Source: Roseomonas nitratireducens (GTDB lineage Bacteria; Pseudomonadota; Alphaproteobacteria; Acetobacterales; Acetobacteraceae). From it: DNA of 64,000 bases. A program made the translations under genes and the position numbers. How positions within the stretch are numbered: the first letter of the stretch is position 1; every line of letters begins with the position of its first letter. The stretch covers positions 112,842-176,841 of the forward strand of contig NZ_JAGIYZ010000009.1 of NCBI RefSeq assembly GCF_017813355.1, written 5' to 3'. A model generated the notes under the pieces. The model was not told the origin of the DNA, made no database searches, and was given only the letters and a program-made list of their open reading frames with translations. Positions 18,610-26,521 of this stretch are shown here, piece by piece.

Positions 18610-19445
18610 GCGGTGGGCTCCACGGGAATATAGGCATGGCGTGCCAGCAGCCCGGCGGCCGACGGGCCGTCGAGATGGGCAAGGAAGGCGGCGATCGGGG
18701 CGGGGGCAGGATCCCGCCAGACGAGGTGCAGCGAGAGCGCCGGTCGCCAGGCGCCGGCCGCGAGCGCATCCGGGCTCGGCGCGACGCCGTCGATCGACGG
18801 GACGGCCACCGCCGCCGCGTCCGTCGCGACCTGGCCGAGCGTGGTGACGCCGATCGCGCCCGCGATCCCGGCGATGGCGGAGAGGTTTTCCTGCGCGCTC
18901 AGCGCGACGAGGCCGGCGCCCGGCCCGGTCGCGCCGAGAACCTGCGCGATCCGCGGAAGCCCTTCCCGCAGCGCGACCCATTCCCGCTCCGTCCGTTCGC
19001 GCAGGATGGGCCGGACGGCCGCGCCGCCGGGCCAGGCCCGGTCGCTCCCGGCGAGAAGGCGGCCTGCCGCCTCCGCCGCCAGGGCCGGCACGCCCGCCTC
19101 GGCATGGGTGGCGACGACGACCGGCGTGCGGGCGAGCGGACGCATCCGGTACCCCGCGGCCAGCATCGTGGCTGGCGGCGGCTGGGTGGCGATGGCGAGG
19201 TCGAGCCGCCCCGCGCGCAGCGCCGCAAGCCCGCCCGCGCTGCCGAGGCTCGGCAGAAGATCGATGCTTGCGCCGCCGGCCCGGGCATGGTCATCCGCCA
19301 GGATGCGCAGGATGCCGAGGCCGGAACCGGAACCGCCGCAGGCCGGCGCCGCTGCCCGCGCGGCCGCAGGCATCAGCGTGATGGCAACGAAGCCAGCCAG
19401 GGTCCGTCGGCCAAGGCCGAGCGGATGGTTCACGAGTGATCTCAT
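18606..19445 (-). CDS. PstS-like periplasmic binding protein coupled to GGDEF-EAL
   Basis: This is an exported phosphate-type solute-binding protein of up to 279 residues. A signal peptide is visible (GRRTLAGFVAITLMPAAARAA), followed by CGGSGSGLGILRIL, which resembles the phosphate-loop start of PstS. The rest has alpha/beta periplasmic-binding features, for example LDLAIATQPP and LSAIAGIAGAIGV. No PstCAB transporter is present. It is instead translationally fused (GTGA) to the membrane GGDEF-EAL gene, which suggests sensing rather than uptake. The start could be ATG 19445 or GTG 19433. The latter has GAGA 6 nt upstream, and a perfect palindrome covers the region. Confidence 0.75.
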   Translation of the reverse strand: MRSLVNHPLGLGRRTLAGFVAITLMPAAARAAAPACGGSGSGLGILRILADDHARAGGASIDLLPSLGSAGGLAALRAGRLDLAIATQPPPATMLAAGYRMRPLARTPVVVATHAEAGVPALAAEAAGRLLAGSDRAWPGGAAVRPILRERTEREWVALREGLPRIAQVLGATGPGAGLVALSAQENLSAIAGIAGAIGVTTLGQVATDAAAVAVPSIDGVAPSPDALAAGAWRPALSLHLVWRDPAPAPIAAFLAHLDGPSAAGLLARHAYIPVEPTA

Positions 19446-19460
19446 TGCGAAATGAGATCA
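19437..19460. promoter_or_regulatory. Perfect 10-bp palindrome over start region of PstS-like gene
   Basis: TGATCTCATT at 19437-19446 and its exact complement AATGAGATCA at 19451-19460 flank the loop GCGA. On the minus strand a TATGAT (19462-19457) that resembles a -10 box overlaps the outer arm. The ATG at 19445 lies inside the inner arm. This fits an operator for a repressor, or an RNA hairpin hiding the start. Which of these applies is inference. Confidence 0.6.
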
Positions 19461-19530
19461 TATGCCGGTGAACGAATGCTGAAGCGCCGACATTTGCCGA
19501 CCTGCCAGCCGGATGGGACCTGATCGAGCG

Positions 19531-20937
19531 ATGGCCAAGGACAAGACCCGCTTCGTCTGCCAGGCCTGCGGCGCCGCCCACCCGAAATGGCAGGGGCGCT
19601 GCGAGGCCTGCGGCGAATGGAATTCGCTGGCCGAGGAAGCCCCCGCCCCGCGCGGCCCGGGGCCCGCCGCCAAGGCGGCCGGCGGGCGGCGCGTGGAATT
19701 CGTGGGGCTCAAGGGGGAAAGCGCACCCCCCGCGCGCATCCCGACCGGCATCGCGGAACTCGACCGCGTGCTCGGCGGCGGGCTGGTGCCGGCCTCGGCC
19801 GTGCTGGTCGGCGGCGACCCCGGCATCGGCAAGTCCACGATCCTGCTGCAGGCGGCCGCGCGCGTCGCCGCCGCGGGGCGCCGCGTGCTGTATGTGAGCG
19901 GGGAGGAAGCGGTCGAGCAGGTCCGCCTGCGCGCCGCGCGGCTGGGGCTGACCGAGAGCCCGATGGCGCTGGCCGCCGCGACCGCGCTGCGCGACATCGT
20001 CGCGAGCCTCGAACAGGAACGCGACGCGGCGCTGGTCGTGATCGATTCGATCCAGACCGTCTGGCTGGATGCGCTCGAATCCGCGCCGGGCACGGTGGCG
20101 CAGGTGCGCGCCTGCGCGGCGGAACTGATCCGGCTGGCCAAGGCGCGCGGCTTCGCCATCGTGCTGGTCGGGCATGTGACGAAGGAAGGCACGCTCGCCG
20201 GGCCCCGCGTGCTGGAGCACATGGTCGACGCGACGCTCTATTTCGAAGGCGACCGCGGCCACCAGTTCCGCATCCTGCGCGCGGTGAAGAACCGCTTCGG
20301 CGCGACGGACGAGATCGGCGTCTTCGAGATGACGGGAACGGGGCTGGTCGAGGTGGCCAACCCCTCCGCGCTGTTCCTCGCGGAACGGCGGGGCAATGTC
20401 TCGGGCAGCGCGGTCTTCGCGGGCATCGAGGGCACGCGGCCCGTGCTGGTCGAGGTGCAGGCGCTGCTCTCCCCTTCCTCCGGCGGCTCCCCGCGCCGGC
20501 AGGTGGTGGGGTGGGATTCGGGGCGGCTGTCGATGCTGCTCGCGGTGCTGGAGGCGCGCTGCGGCATGTCGCTCGGCCAGAACGACGTCTACCTCAACAT
20601 CGCCGGCGGGCTGCGCATCGCGGAACCCGCCGCGGACCTGGCCGTCGCCGCGGCGCTCGTCTCGGCCGCGACGGACCGGCCGACCGATTCCGGCGCTGTC
20701 TATTTCGGGGAGGTCGGGCTGTCGGGCGAGGTCCGGCAGGTTGCCCAGGCCGAGGCCAGGCTGCGGGAAGCGGCCAAGCTCGGCTTCACGGCGGCCACCC
20801 TGCCCCGCCGGCCGGCGCGCGGCGGCAAGGCCCCCGCCCCGCCGCAGGGCATCGCCCTGGCCGAGACGGGGCACCTCGCGGACCTCGTCGCGGGCTTTGC
20901 GGAAAAGTCGGTGCGGCCGCGCCGGGGGGGCGGGTGA
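19531..20937 (+). CDS. radA: DNA repair protein RadA
   Basis: This 468-residue RadA/Sms drives branch migration during recombination. The N-terminal zinc finger uses C10, C13, C24 and C27. The RecA-like ATPase has Walker A GDPGIGKST at 95-103 and the RadA-specific KNRFG at 253-257. The C-terminal Lon-protease-like domain includes QNDVYLNIAGGLRIAEPAADLAV and GEVGLSGEVR. ATG 19531 was chosen over the in-frame ATG 19513 because AKDKTRFVCQACG is the family start. It diverges from the PstS-like operon and precedes cvpA by 31 bp. Confidence 0.96.
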   Translation: MAKDKTRFVCQACGAAHPKWQGRCEACGEWNSLAEEAPAPRGPGPAAKAAGGRRVEFVGLKGESAPPARIPTGIAELDRVLGGGLVPASAVLVGGDPGIGKSTILLQAAARVAAAGRRVLYVSGEEAVEQVRLRAARLGLTESPMALAAATALRDIVASLEQERDAALVVIDSIQTVWLDALESAPGTVAQVRACAAELIRLAKARGFAIVLVGHVTKEGTLAGPRVLEHMVDATLYFEGDRGHQFRILRAVKNRFGATDEIGVFEMTGTGLVEVANPSALFLAERRGNVSGSAVFAGIEGTRPVLVEVQALLSPSSGGSPRRQVVGWDSGRLSMLLAVLEARCGMSLGQNDVYLNIAGGLRIAEPAADLAVAAALVSAATDRPTDSGAVYFGEVGLSGEVRQVAQAEARLREAAKLGFTAATLPRRPARGGKAPAPPQGIALAETGHLADLVAGFAEKSVRPRRGGG

Positions 20938-20968
20938 CGCCGGCGGGGGGCGCTGCTACAGGGCGGCC

Positions 20969-21529
20969 ATGACCTGGGTCGATGGTGCCTTCGCGGCGGT
21001 GGTCGTCATCTCGGCGGCCATCGCCTTCTTTCGCGGGCTGGTGCGGGAAGTGCTGAGCCTCGGCGCCTGGGCGGGCGCCGCAGGCGGGGCCTTCCTGGCG
21101 AGGCCCCATCTGCAGCCCTACACCTCCCAATGGCTGGACCCGCCGATGCTGGCCGACGCGGTCGGCGCCGGCGCGGTGTTCCTCGTGCTGCTCGTGATCC
21201 TGAAGCTGGTCACCAACGCGATCGCCGACCGGGTGCAGGATTCGGCGCTGGGCGGACTCGACCGCGTGCTCGGCCTCGTCTTCGGTGCGGCACGGGGTGC
21301 GGTGCTGCTGGTGATTGCCTATATCCTCGCGGGGATGTTCGCTCCCGAGACCCAGGCATGGCCAGGCGCGGTCAAGGAAGCGCGCAGCCTGCCGCTGATC
21401 GCCGAGGCGGCGCGGCGGTCCATCGCCCACGTGCCGGAACCCTATCGCCCCCGGCTCGTCGAACCCCCCGGTGCCGCCGGGCCCACCGTCGACGACCTGC
21501 TGCGCCCCCCCGCGCGCAGCCCGAATTGA
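20969..21529 (+). CDS. cvpA: CvpA family membrane protein
   Basis: This 186-residue inner-membrane protein has four hydrophobic helices, beginning with VDGAFAAVVVISAAIAFFRGLVREVLSL, the CvpA signature of loop and second helix. Helix four is GAARGAVLLVIAYILAG. The C-terminal tail is proline-rich and cytoplasmic or periplasmic. CvpA is linked to colicin V production and envelope-stress tolerance in enterobacteria, and frequently sits next to purF. The same arrangement occurs here, with purF starting 8 bp after its stop. Confidence 0.92.
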   Translation: MTWVDGAFAAVVVISAAIAFFRGLVREVLSLGAWAGAAGGAFLARPHLQPYTSQWLDPPMLADAVGAGAVFLVLLVILKLVTNAIADRVQDSALGGLDRVLGLVFGAARGAVLLVIAYILAGMFAPETQAWPGAVKEARSLPLIAEAARRSIAHVPEPYRPRLVEPPGAAGPTVDDLLRPPARSPN

Positions 21530-21537
21530 GGACCGCC

Positions 21538-22998
21538 ATGAACGCCACGATGGGCTGGGACGACGACAAGCCGCATGAGGAATGCGGCGTGTTCGGCGTC
21601 TGGAACGGCGGCGATGCCGCGGCGCTGACCGCGCTCGGCCTGCATGCGCTGCAGCATCGCGGGCAGGAGGCGGCGGGCATCGTCACGCTGGACGAGAAGG
21701 GCCTGTTCCACGCGCATAAGGGCCTCGGCCTGGTGGGCGACAATTTCGGCGAGGCGAAGGTCATCGCCTCCCTGCGCGGGTCGGCCGCCGTGGGCCACAA
21801 CCGCTACGCCACGACGGGCGAGACGGCGCTGCGCAACGTGCAGCCGCTATATGCCGATTTCGAGTTCGGCGGCTTCGCCGTGGCGCACAACGGCAACCTG
21901 ACGAATGCCTACGCGCTCAAGCGCGCCCTGGTCCGCCGCGGCTGCCTGTTCCAGAGCACGACGGATTCCGAGGTGTTCGTGCACCTCATCGCCATCAGCC
22001 TCTATTCCACCGTGCTCGACCGGCTGATCGACGCGCTCAAGCAGGTGCAGGGCGCCTATTCGCTGGTGGCGCTGCACAACGGCGCGCTGATCGGCGCGCG
22101 GGACCCGCTCGGCGTGCGGCCGCTGGTGCTCGGGCGGCTGGCCAACGGGGGGCACGTGCTGGCCTCCGAGACCTGCGCGCTGGATATCGTCAGCGCGGAA
22201 TTCGTCCGCGACATCGAGGCAGGCGAGGTCGTCATCATCGACGACTCAGGCGTGCGCAGCGTGAAGCCCTTCGGGCGCAATGCCGGCCGCTTCTGCATCT
22301 TCGAGTACATCTACTTCGCCCGTCCCGACTCCGTCATGGAGGGCACGCCGGTCTACGAGACGCGCAAGCGCATCGGCGCGGAACTGTCGCGCGAATCGGG
22401 CGTCGCGGCCGATGTGGTGGTGCCGGTGCCCGATTCCGGCGTGCCGGCCGCCATGGGCTACGCGGCCGAAGCCGGCATCCCCTTCGAACTCGGCATCATC
22501 CGCAACCACTATGTCGGGCGCACATTCATCGAGCCGACGGACCAGATCCGCCACCTCGGGGTGAAGCTGAAGCATTCGGCCAACCGCCCGATCCTGGAAG
22601 GCAAGCGCGTCATCCTGGTCGATGATTCGATCGTGCGCGGCACCACCTCCCGCAAGATCGTCGAGATGGTCCGCCAGGCCGGGGCGAAGGAGGTGCACAT
22701 GCGCATCTCCTCCCCGCCCACGACGCACTCCTGCTACTACGGCATCGACACGCCGGAGCGGTCCCAACTGATGGCCGCGCAGCACGACGTGGCGGAGATG
22801 GCGCGCATCATCGGCGTGGACAGCCTGGCCTTCATCTCGCTCGACGGCCTGTATCGCGCGCTCGGCCGCCCGGCGCGGGACCCGGCCAAGCCGGAATTCT
22901 GCGACGCCTGCTTCACCGGCGACTACGCGATCCCGCTGACCGACTGGCAGGACAATTCGGACCGGCAGCTTTCGCTGCTTCAGCCCGCAGGGCAGTAG
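21538..22998 (+). CDS. purF: Amidophosphoribosyltransferase
   Basis: This 486-residue enzyme makes phosphoribosylamine from PRPP and glutamine, the first step of de novo purine synthesis. The N-terminal nucleophile is expected at C16 (HEECGVFGVW) after removal of a short propeptide. The PRPP loop is VILVDDSIVRGTTSRKIV. Cysteines in RFCIFEYIYFARPDS, THSCYYGIDTP and CDACFTGDYA match the four ligands of the Bacillus-type enzyme, so a 4Fe-4S cluster is predicted. It follows cvpA in one operon and is followed by two strong hairpins. Confidence 0.97.
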   Translation: MNATMGWDDDKPHEECGVFGVWNGGDAAALTALGLHALQHRGQEAAGIVTLDEKGLFHAHKGLGLVGDNFGEAKVIASLRGSAAVGHNRYATTGETALRNVQPLYADFEFGGFAVAHNGNLTNAYALKRALVRRGCLFQSTTDSEVFVHLIAISLYSTVLDRLIDALKQVQGAYSLVALHNGALIGARDPLGVRPLVLGRLANGGHVLASETCALDIVSAEFVRDIEAGEVVIIDDSGVRSVKPFGRNAGRFCIFEYIYFARPDSVMEGTPVYETRKRIGAELSRESGVAADVVVPVPDSGVPAAMGYAAEAGIPFELGIIRNHYVGRTFIEPTDQIRHLGVKLKHSANRPILEGKRVILVDDSIVRGTTSRKIVEMVRQAGAKEVHMRISSPPTTHSCYYGIDTPERSQLMAAQHDVAEMARIIGVDSLAFISLDGLYRALGRPARDPAKPEFCDACFTGDYAIPLTDWQDNSDRQLSLLQPAGQ

Positions 22999-23000
22999 GC

Positions 23001-23026
23001 GGGGGGAGAAGCGAACTTCTCCCCCC
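23001..23026 (+). terminator. Strong hairpin just after purF
   Basis: GGGGGGAGAAG (23001-23011) pairs perfectly with CTTCTCCCCCC (23016-23026) across the CGAA loop, 3 bp after the purF stop. C residues rather than Ts follow, so it may block 3' exonucleases or act together with the second hairpin downstream. Confidence 0.5.
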
Positions 23027-23094
23027 CGCGCCCCCCTCAACCTTCTCTGCGACCTAGGGGCATCAGTCCCCAACGGACAAAGAAGGGAGGGGGA

Positions 23095-23124
23095 GCGGGG
23101 GAGGTTCCCCTCCCCCGCCCTTTC
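23095..23124 (+). terminator. Rho-independent terminator between purF and SDR gene
   Basis: GCGGGGGAGG (23095-23104) pairs perfectly with CCTCCCCCGC (23109-23118) across the loop TTCC. The stem is followed by CCTTTCTTTTC, a good intrinsic terminator tail. It closes the radA-cvpA-purF unit. A close relative of this hairpin recurs at 57674-57692. Confidence 0.75.
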
Positions 23125-23139
23125 TTTTCGGAACCCCCC

Positions 23140-23853
23140 ATGACCGACCTCACCGGCACCGTCGCCCTCATCACTGGCGCCTCGCGCGGCATCGGCGCGG
23201 CCGTGGCCGTGGAATTCGCGCGGCGCGGCGCGCAATGCGTCCTCGTCGCCCGCACCCAGGGCGGGCTCGAGGAAACCGACGACGCGATCCGCGCCGCCGG
23301 CGGCAAGCCCGCGAGCCTGCTGCCGCTCGACCTGGTGAAGCAGGCCGACAAGATCGACATGATCGGCCCCTCGGTGGTCGAGCGCTTCGGCCGGCTCGAC
23401 ATCCTGGTGCACAACGCCGGCGCGCTCGGCACGCTCACGCCCGTCGCGCACATCACGCCGAAGGACTGGGCGGACACGGTCGGCGTGAACCTGACCGCGA
23501 CCTGGCGGCTGATCCGCACCTGCGAGCCGCCGCTGCGCGCCGCGCCTGCCGGCCGCGCGGTGTTCGTGACGACGGGGCGCGTCGCGCGGCCCAAGGCCTA
23601 TTGGGGCGCCTATGGCGCGACAAAGGCGGGGATGGAGCACCTGGTGCTGACCTGGGCGCAGGAAGTCGCGGGCACCGCGATCCGCGCCAACCTCTTCGAC
23701 CCGGGCATCGTGGCGACGCAGATGCGCGCCACGGCGATGCCGGGGGAGGATCCGTCAGGGCTCCAGAAGCCGGCGGACGTCGCGCCCGAAATCGTTGCCC
23801 TCTGCGGGCCGGACGAAGTCCGGAACGGCGCGGTCGTTCGCGCGGGCGGCTGA
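23140..23853 (+). CDS. Short-chain dehydrogenase/reductase
   Basis: This is a 237-residue classical SDR. The cofactor loop is ITGASRGIGAAVAVEF (residues 11-26), followed by NAG at 92-94. The catalytic YxxxK is Y158/K162 in AYGATKAG. The usual serine position falls in VFVTTGRVA, so threonine probably replaces it. Substrate is unknown. Its last 99 nt overlap the convergent lipoprotein gene. That is unusually long and might mean either that the C-terminus has drifted by readthrough or that both ends are genuinely shared. Confidence 0.85.
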   Translation: MTDLTGTVALITGASRGIGAAVAVEFARRGAQCVLVARTQGGLEETDDAIRAAGGKPASLLPLDLVKQADKIDMIGPSVVERFGRLDILVHNAGALGTLTPVAHITPKDWADTVGVNLTATWRLIRTCEPPLRAAPAGRAVFVTTGRVARPKAYWGAYGATKAGMEHLVLTWAQEVAGTAIRANLFDPGIVATQMRATAMPGEDPSGLQKPADVAPEIVALCGPDEVRNGAVVRAGG

Positions 23854-24414
23854 GGTCGGCGCGGCAAGCGCACGCCGCGCGGCATCGTTCGCGACCGCGG
23901 GCAGTTCGGCCGGCTGGGGCAGCGGCTGCGCCTGGACGGCCGAAGCGGCCTGGACCGGGGGCGCGGGTTCCACCACCGGCGCGGCGGGCACGGCAGGCGC
24001 GGGCGGCTGGGCCGCGGCCTGCACCGCGCGGCCGATTCGCCCGGCCCAGCCGATGCGGTTGTTCTCCTGCGCCTCGTTCAGCGTCGCCGGGCCGTCCGCC
24101 ACGCCGCGATAGGCCGGATAGGCCGGGGGTGGAACGTTCCAGCAATCCACCGCACCCAGGCTGCGCGTGCACATGGGCGGCGGCGCGGGGGCGTCGTCCC
24201 GGCCGCAATAGGCTTCCCCGCGGCCGATCCGGGCGATCGAGCAATCCTCCCCGGTCACGAGGGAGACCAGGGAATCCCCCGTGGTGCGGCCGAAGGCGCG
24301 CAGCGACACGGCCTCCACCGCCGCCGGGATGGCCAGGAGCGGCGCCCCGGGGGCACCGATGGCCTGGCAGCCGGGCAGCAGGGCCAAGGCCAGAAGGAGA
24401 TGGATCGCGCGCAT
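23755..24414 (-). CDS. Putative lipoprotein
   Basis: This is a 219-residue predicted outer- or inner-membrane lipoprotein. The signal peptide MRAIHLLLALALLPGCQA has a lipobox with the acylated cysteine at position 16. A small conserved segment follows with four cysteines (GEDCSIARIGRGEAYCGR, PPMCTRSLGAVDCWNVPPP) that could form disulfides. A long Ala/Pro/Val linker then precedes a charged end. I do not recognise a named family, though proteins of this design are common in Rhodospirillales. It is divergent from the YfgM-like gene and overlaps the SDR gene by 99 nt at the 3' end. Confidence 0.72.
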   Translation of the reverse strand: MRAIHLLLALALLPGCQAIGAPGAPLLAIPAAVEAVSLRAFGRTTGDSLVSLVTGEDCSIARIGRGEAYCGRDDAPAPPPMCTRSLGAVDCWNVPPPAYPAYRGVADGPATLNEAQENNRIGWAGRIGRAVQAAAQPPAPAVPAAPVVEPAPPVQAASAVQAQPLPQPAELPAVANDAARRALAAPTSAARANDRAVPDFVRPAEGNDFGRDVRRLLEP

Positions 24415-24520
24415 GGGAGCATCCTAGCCCCGGACGGGCTTAACGCACCGCCAACGGGCGGCTATGGTCCGCGCCCTTTCCGCCCCCGGGCCCGTCGGCC
24501 CGCCACCAGAGGTGCCCCGC

Positions 24521-25171
24521 GTGCCCGATATCTTCGACGAGGTCGACGAGGATCTCCGCGCCGAACGCGCCCGCCAGTTCTGGCTGCGCTTCGGAACGCC
24601 GATCCTTGGCCTGCTGCTGCTCGTCGTGGCGGGCGTCGCGGGCTGGCAGGGCTGGCGCTGGTACGAGACGCGGCAACGCGAGGCCGCCGCGGTCGCCTTC
24701 ATCGCCGCCCATCGCGCCGCCGAGCAGGAGGGCGCGGACCTGGCGGCCATCGCTGCCCGATTCGAGGAAATGGCCGCGACGGCGCCCGCCGGCTACCGCA
24801 CCATCGCCCTGCTGCGCGCCGCCGCGCTGCGCGCCGAGACGGGCAGCCGCGACCAGGCGCTCGCGCTCTATGACCGTGTCGCGAACGATGCGGCGACGGA
24901 CCCGCTCTATCGCGACCTCGCCTCGCTGATGTGGTCGCTGCGCGCGCTGGATGCCGGCGACCCGGCGGTGCTGGCCGCGCGTCTTGCGCCGCTCGCCCGC
25001 CCGAACGAACCCTGGAGTGCCTCGGCGCGCGAACTCGCCGCCCTGGTCGCGCTGCGCGCCGGCCAGCGCGACGAGGCGCGCCGCGCGCTCGAGGCCCTGG
25101 CCGCGGACGTGACGGCGCCGCGCGCCATCCGCGACCGCGCCCAGCGGATCGCCGCGGGGCTCGCCGGCTGA
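24521..25171 (+). CDS. YfgM-like tetratricopeptide membrane protein
   Basis: This is a 216-residue bitopic protein. A cytoplasmic N-terminus (PDIFDEVDEDLRAERARQFW) leads to one transmembrane helix at about residues 24-44 (GTPILGLLLLVVAGVAGWQGW). Periplasmic TPR-like helices follow, of the TPR_21/YfgM family. YfgM works as a periplasmic chaperone at the Sec translocon. GTG 24521 was chosen because AGAGG stands 8 nt before it and the family N-terminus starts there. Its stop overlaps the ATG of bamB (TGATG). The order yfgM-bamB-der matches many proteobacteria. Confidence 0.88.
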   Translation: MPDIFDEVDEDLRAERARQFWLRFGTPILGLLLLVVAGVAGWQGWRWYETRQREAAAVAFIAAHRAAEQEGADLAAIAARFEEMAATAPAGYRTIALLRAAALRAETGSRDQALALYDRVANDAATDPLYRDLASLMWSLRALDAGDPAVLAARLAPLARPNEPWSASARELAALVALRAGQRDEARRALEALAADVTAPRAIRDRAQRIAAGLAG

Positions 25172-26505
25172 TGCGCGCCCTGTCCCGCCGCGCCGCGCTG
25201 CTCGGCACCGCCGGCCTTCTCGCCGGGTGCGAGACCCTGGACGACATCTTCGGCGAGCGCCGCGTCCGCTTCGATGGCGAGCGGCGCAGCGTGATGGACA
25301 TGCCCGACCGGAGCCTCGCTGCGGACAACGCCGCCGCGACCTCCCAGGTGGTGCTGCCGCCGCCGGCGCCGCGGGATGCGTGGCCGATGGCCGGCGGCGA
25401 CGCGGCGCATAGCGGCGGGCATGTCGCCTTCGGCCCCGGCCTCGGCCGCGCCTGGTCGAGCGGCTTTGGCAGCGGCAGCGCCTATCGCCGCCGGCTGACG
25501 GCCGGCCCGGTCACGGGCAACGGACTCGTTTTCGTCGCCGATGCCTTCGGGGAGGTCTCGGCCTTCGACCTGCGCAGCGGCAGCCGGCGCTGGCGGCGCG
25601 ACACCGCCCGGCGGCGCGACAGCGACGGGGCGATGGGCGCGGGCCTCGCCCTGGCCGGCGAGACGCTGTTCGCCACGACCGGCCTGTCGGAAGCGATGGC
25701 GCTCGATGCCGCGACAGGCGAGGTGCGCTGGCGCGTCGACCTGCCGGCGCCCGCGCGGGGCGCACCGACCGTCGCCGGCGGGCGGCTGCTGGTCCCGACC
25801 GTGGCGAGCCACCTGGTCTGCCTCTCGGCGGAAGACGGCACCCGCGCCTGGATGCACCGGGCGACTCCCGTGACGACCATTCCGCTCGGCCTCGGCGCGC
25901 CGGCGGTCGAGGACGACACCGTCGTCGCGGGCTTCCCCTCCGGGGAGTTGCTGTCGCTCCGCCTGGCCGACGGCCGCGTGCAATGGAGCGAGAGCCTCGC
26001 CGCGGCGGGCACCGGCGCGCTGTCGGACATCGCGAGCGTGCGCGCGCACCCCGCGATCGGCGGCGGGCGCGTCATCGCCGTCGGCATGGGCGGGCTGACC
26101 ATCTGCGTCGACCTGCGCTCCGGCCGCCGTCTCTGGGAACAGGAGACCGGCGGGACCGAGGCGGCCTGGATCGCCGGGGACTGGGCCTTCGTGACCAACG
26201 ATGCGGGCCAGGTGGCCGCGATCGGCCGCGACAGCGGGCAGGTGCGCTGGGTGACGTCCCTGCGCCCGCCGCCGCGCGGCAGCCGGCCGGCCGAGCGCAT
26301 CGGCCTCTCCTCCCCCGTCCTGGCGGGCGGGCGACTGCTGGTCGGCACGAGCCGCGACGAGATTGTCTCGCTCGACCCGGCGAGCGGCGCCGTCACCGGA
26401 CGGACGCCGATGCCGGCGGGCGTGCTGCTGCAGCCGGCCCTGGCCGGCGGGCTGCTGCTGGCGGCGACCGAGGACGCGACGCTCGTCGCGCTCTCCGGCG
26501 GCTAG
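25171..26505 (+). CDS. bamB: Outer-membrane assembly lipoprotein BamB
   Basis: This 444-residue lipoprotein is the beta-propeller scaffold of the BAM complex, which inserts beta-barrel proteins into the outer membrane. The signal sequence ends in a lipobox with C20 (LLGTAGLLAGC). PQQ-like propeller blades repeat as GLVFVADAFGEVSAFDLRSG, ETLFATTGLSEAMALDAATG and RLLVPTVASHLVCLSAEDG. It overlaps the YfgM-like gene and precedes der by 16 bp, a typical synteny. Clients in this window include LptD. Confidence 0.93.
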   Translation: MRALSRRAALLGTAGLLAGCETLDDIFGERRVRFDGERRSVMDMPDRSLAADNAAATSQVVLPPPAPRDAWPMAGGDAAHSGGHVAFGPGLGRAWSSGFGSGSAYRRRLTAGPVTGNGLVFVADAFGEVSAFDLRSGSRRWRRDTARRRDSDGAMGAGLALAGETLFATTGLSEAMALDAATGEVRWRVDLPAPARGAPTVAGGRLLVPTVASHLVCLSAEDGTRAWMHRATPVTTIPLGLGAPAVEDDTVVAGFPSGELLSLRLADGRVQWSESLAAAGTGALSDIASVRAHPAIGGGRVIAVGMGGLTICVDLRSGRRLWEQETGGTEAAWIAGDWAFVTNDAGQVAAIGRDSGQVRWVTSLRPPPRGSRPAERIGLSSPVLAGGRLLVGTSRDEIVSLDPASGAVTGRTPMPAGVLLQPALAGGLLLAATEDATLVALSGG

Positions 26506-26521
26506 CGCCGCGCGCATCGCC

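Noticed and set aside
16141..18633. 830-residue plus-strand frame over asnB end and GGDEF-EAL
   Set aside because: It crosses a confirmed gene boundary and is opposite to intact GGDEF and EAL motifs.
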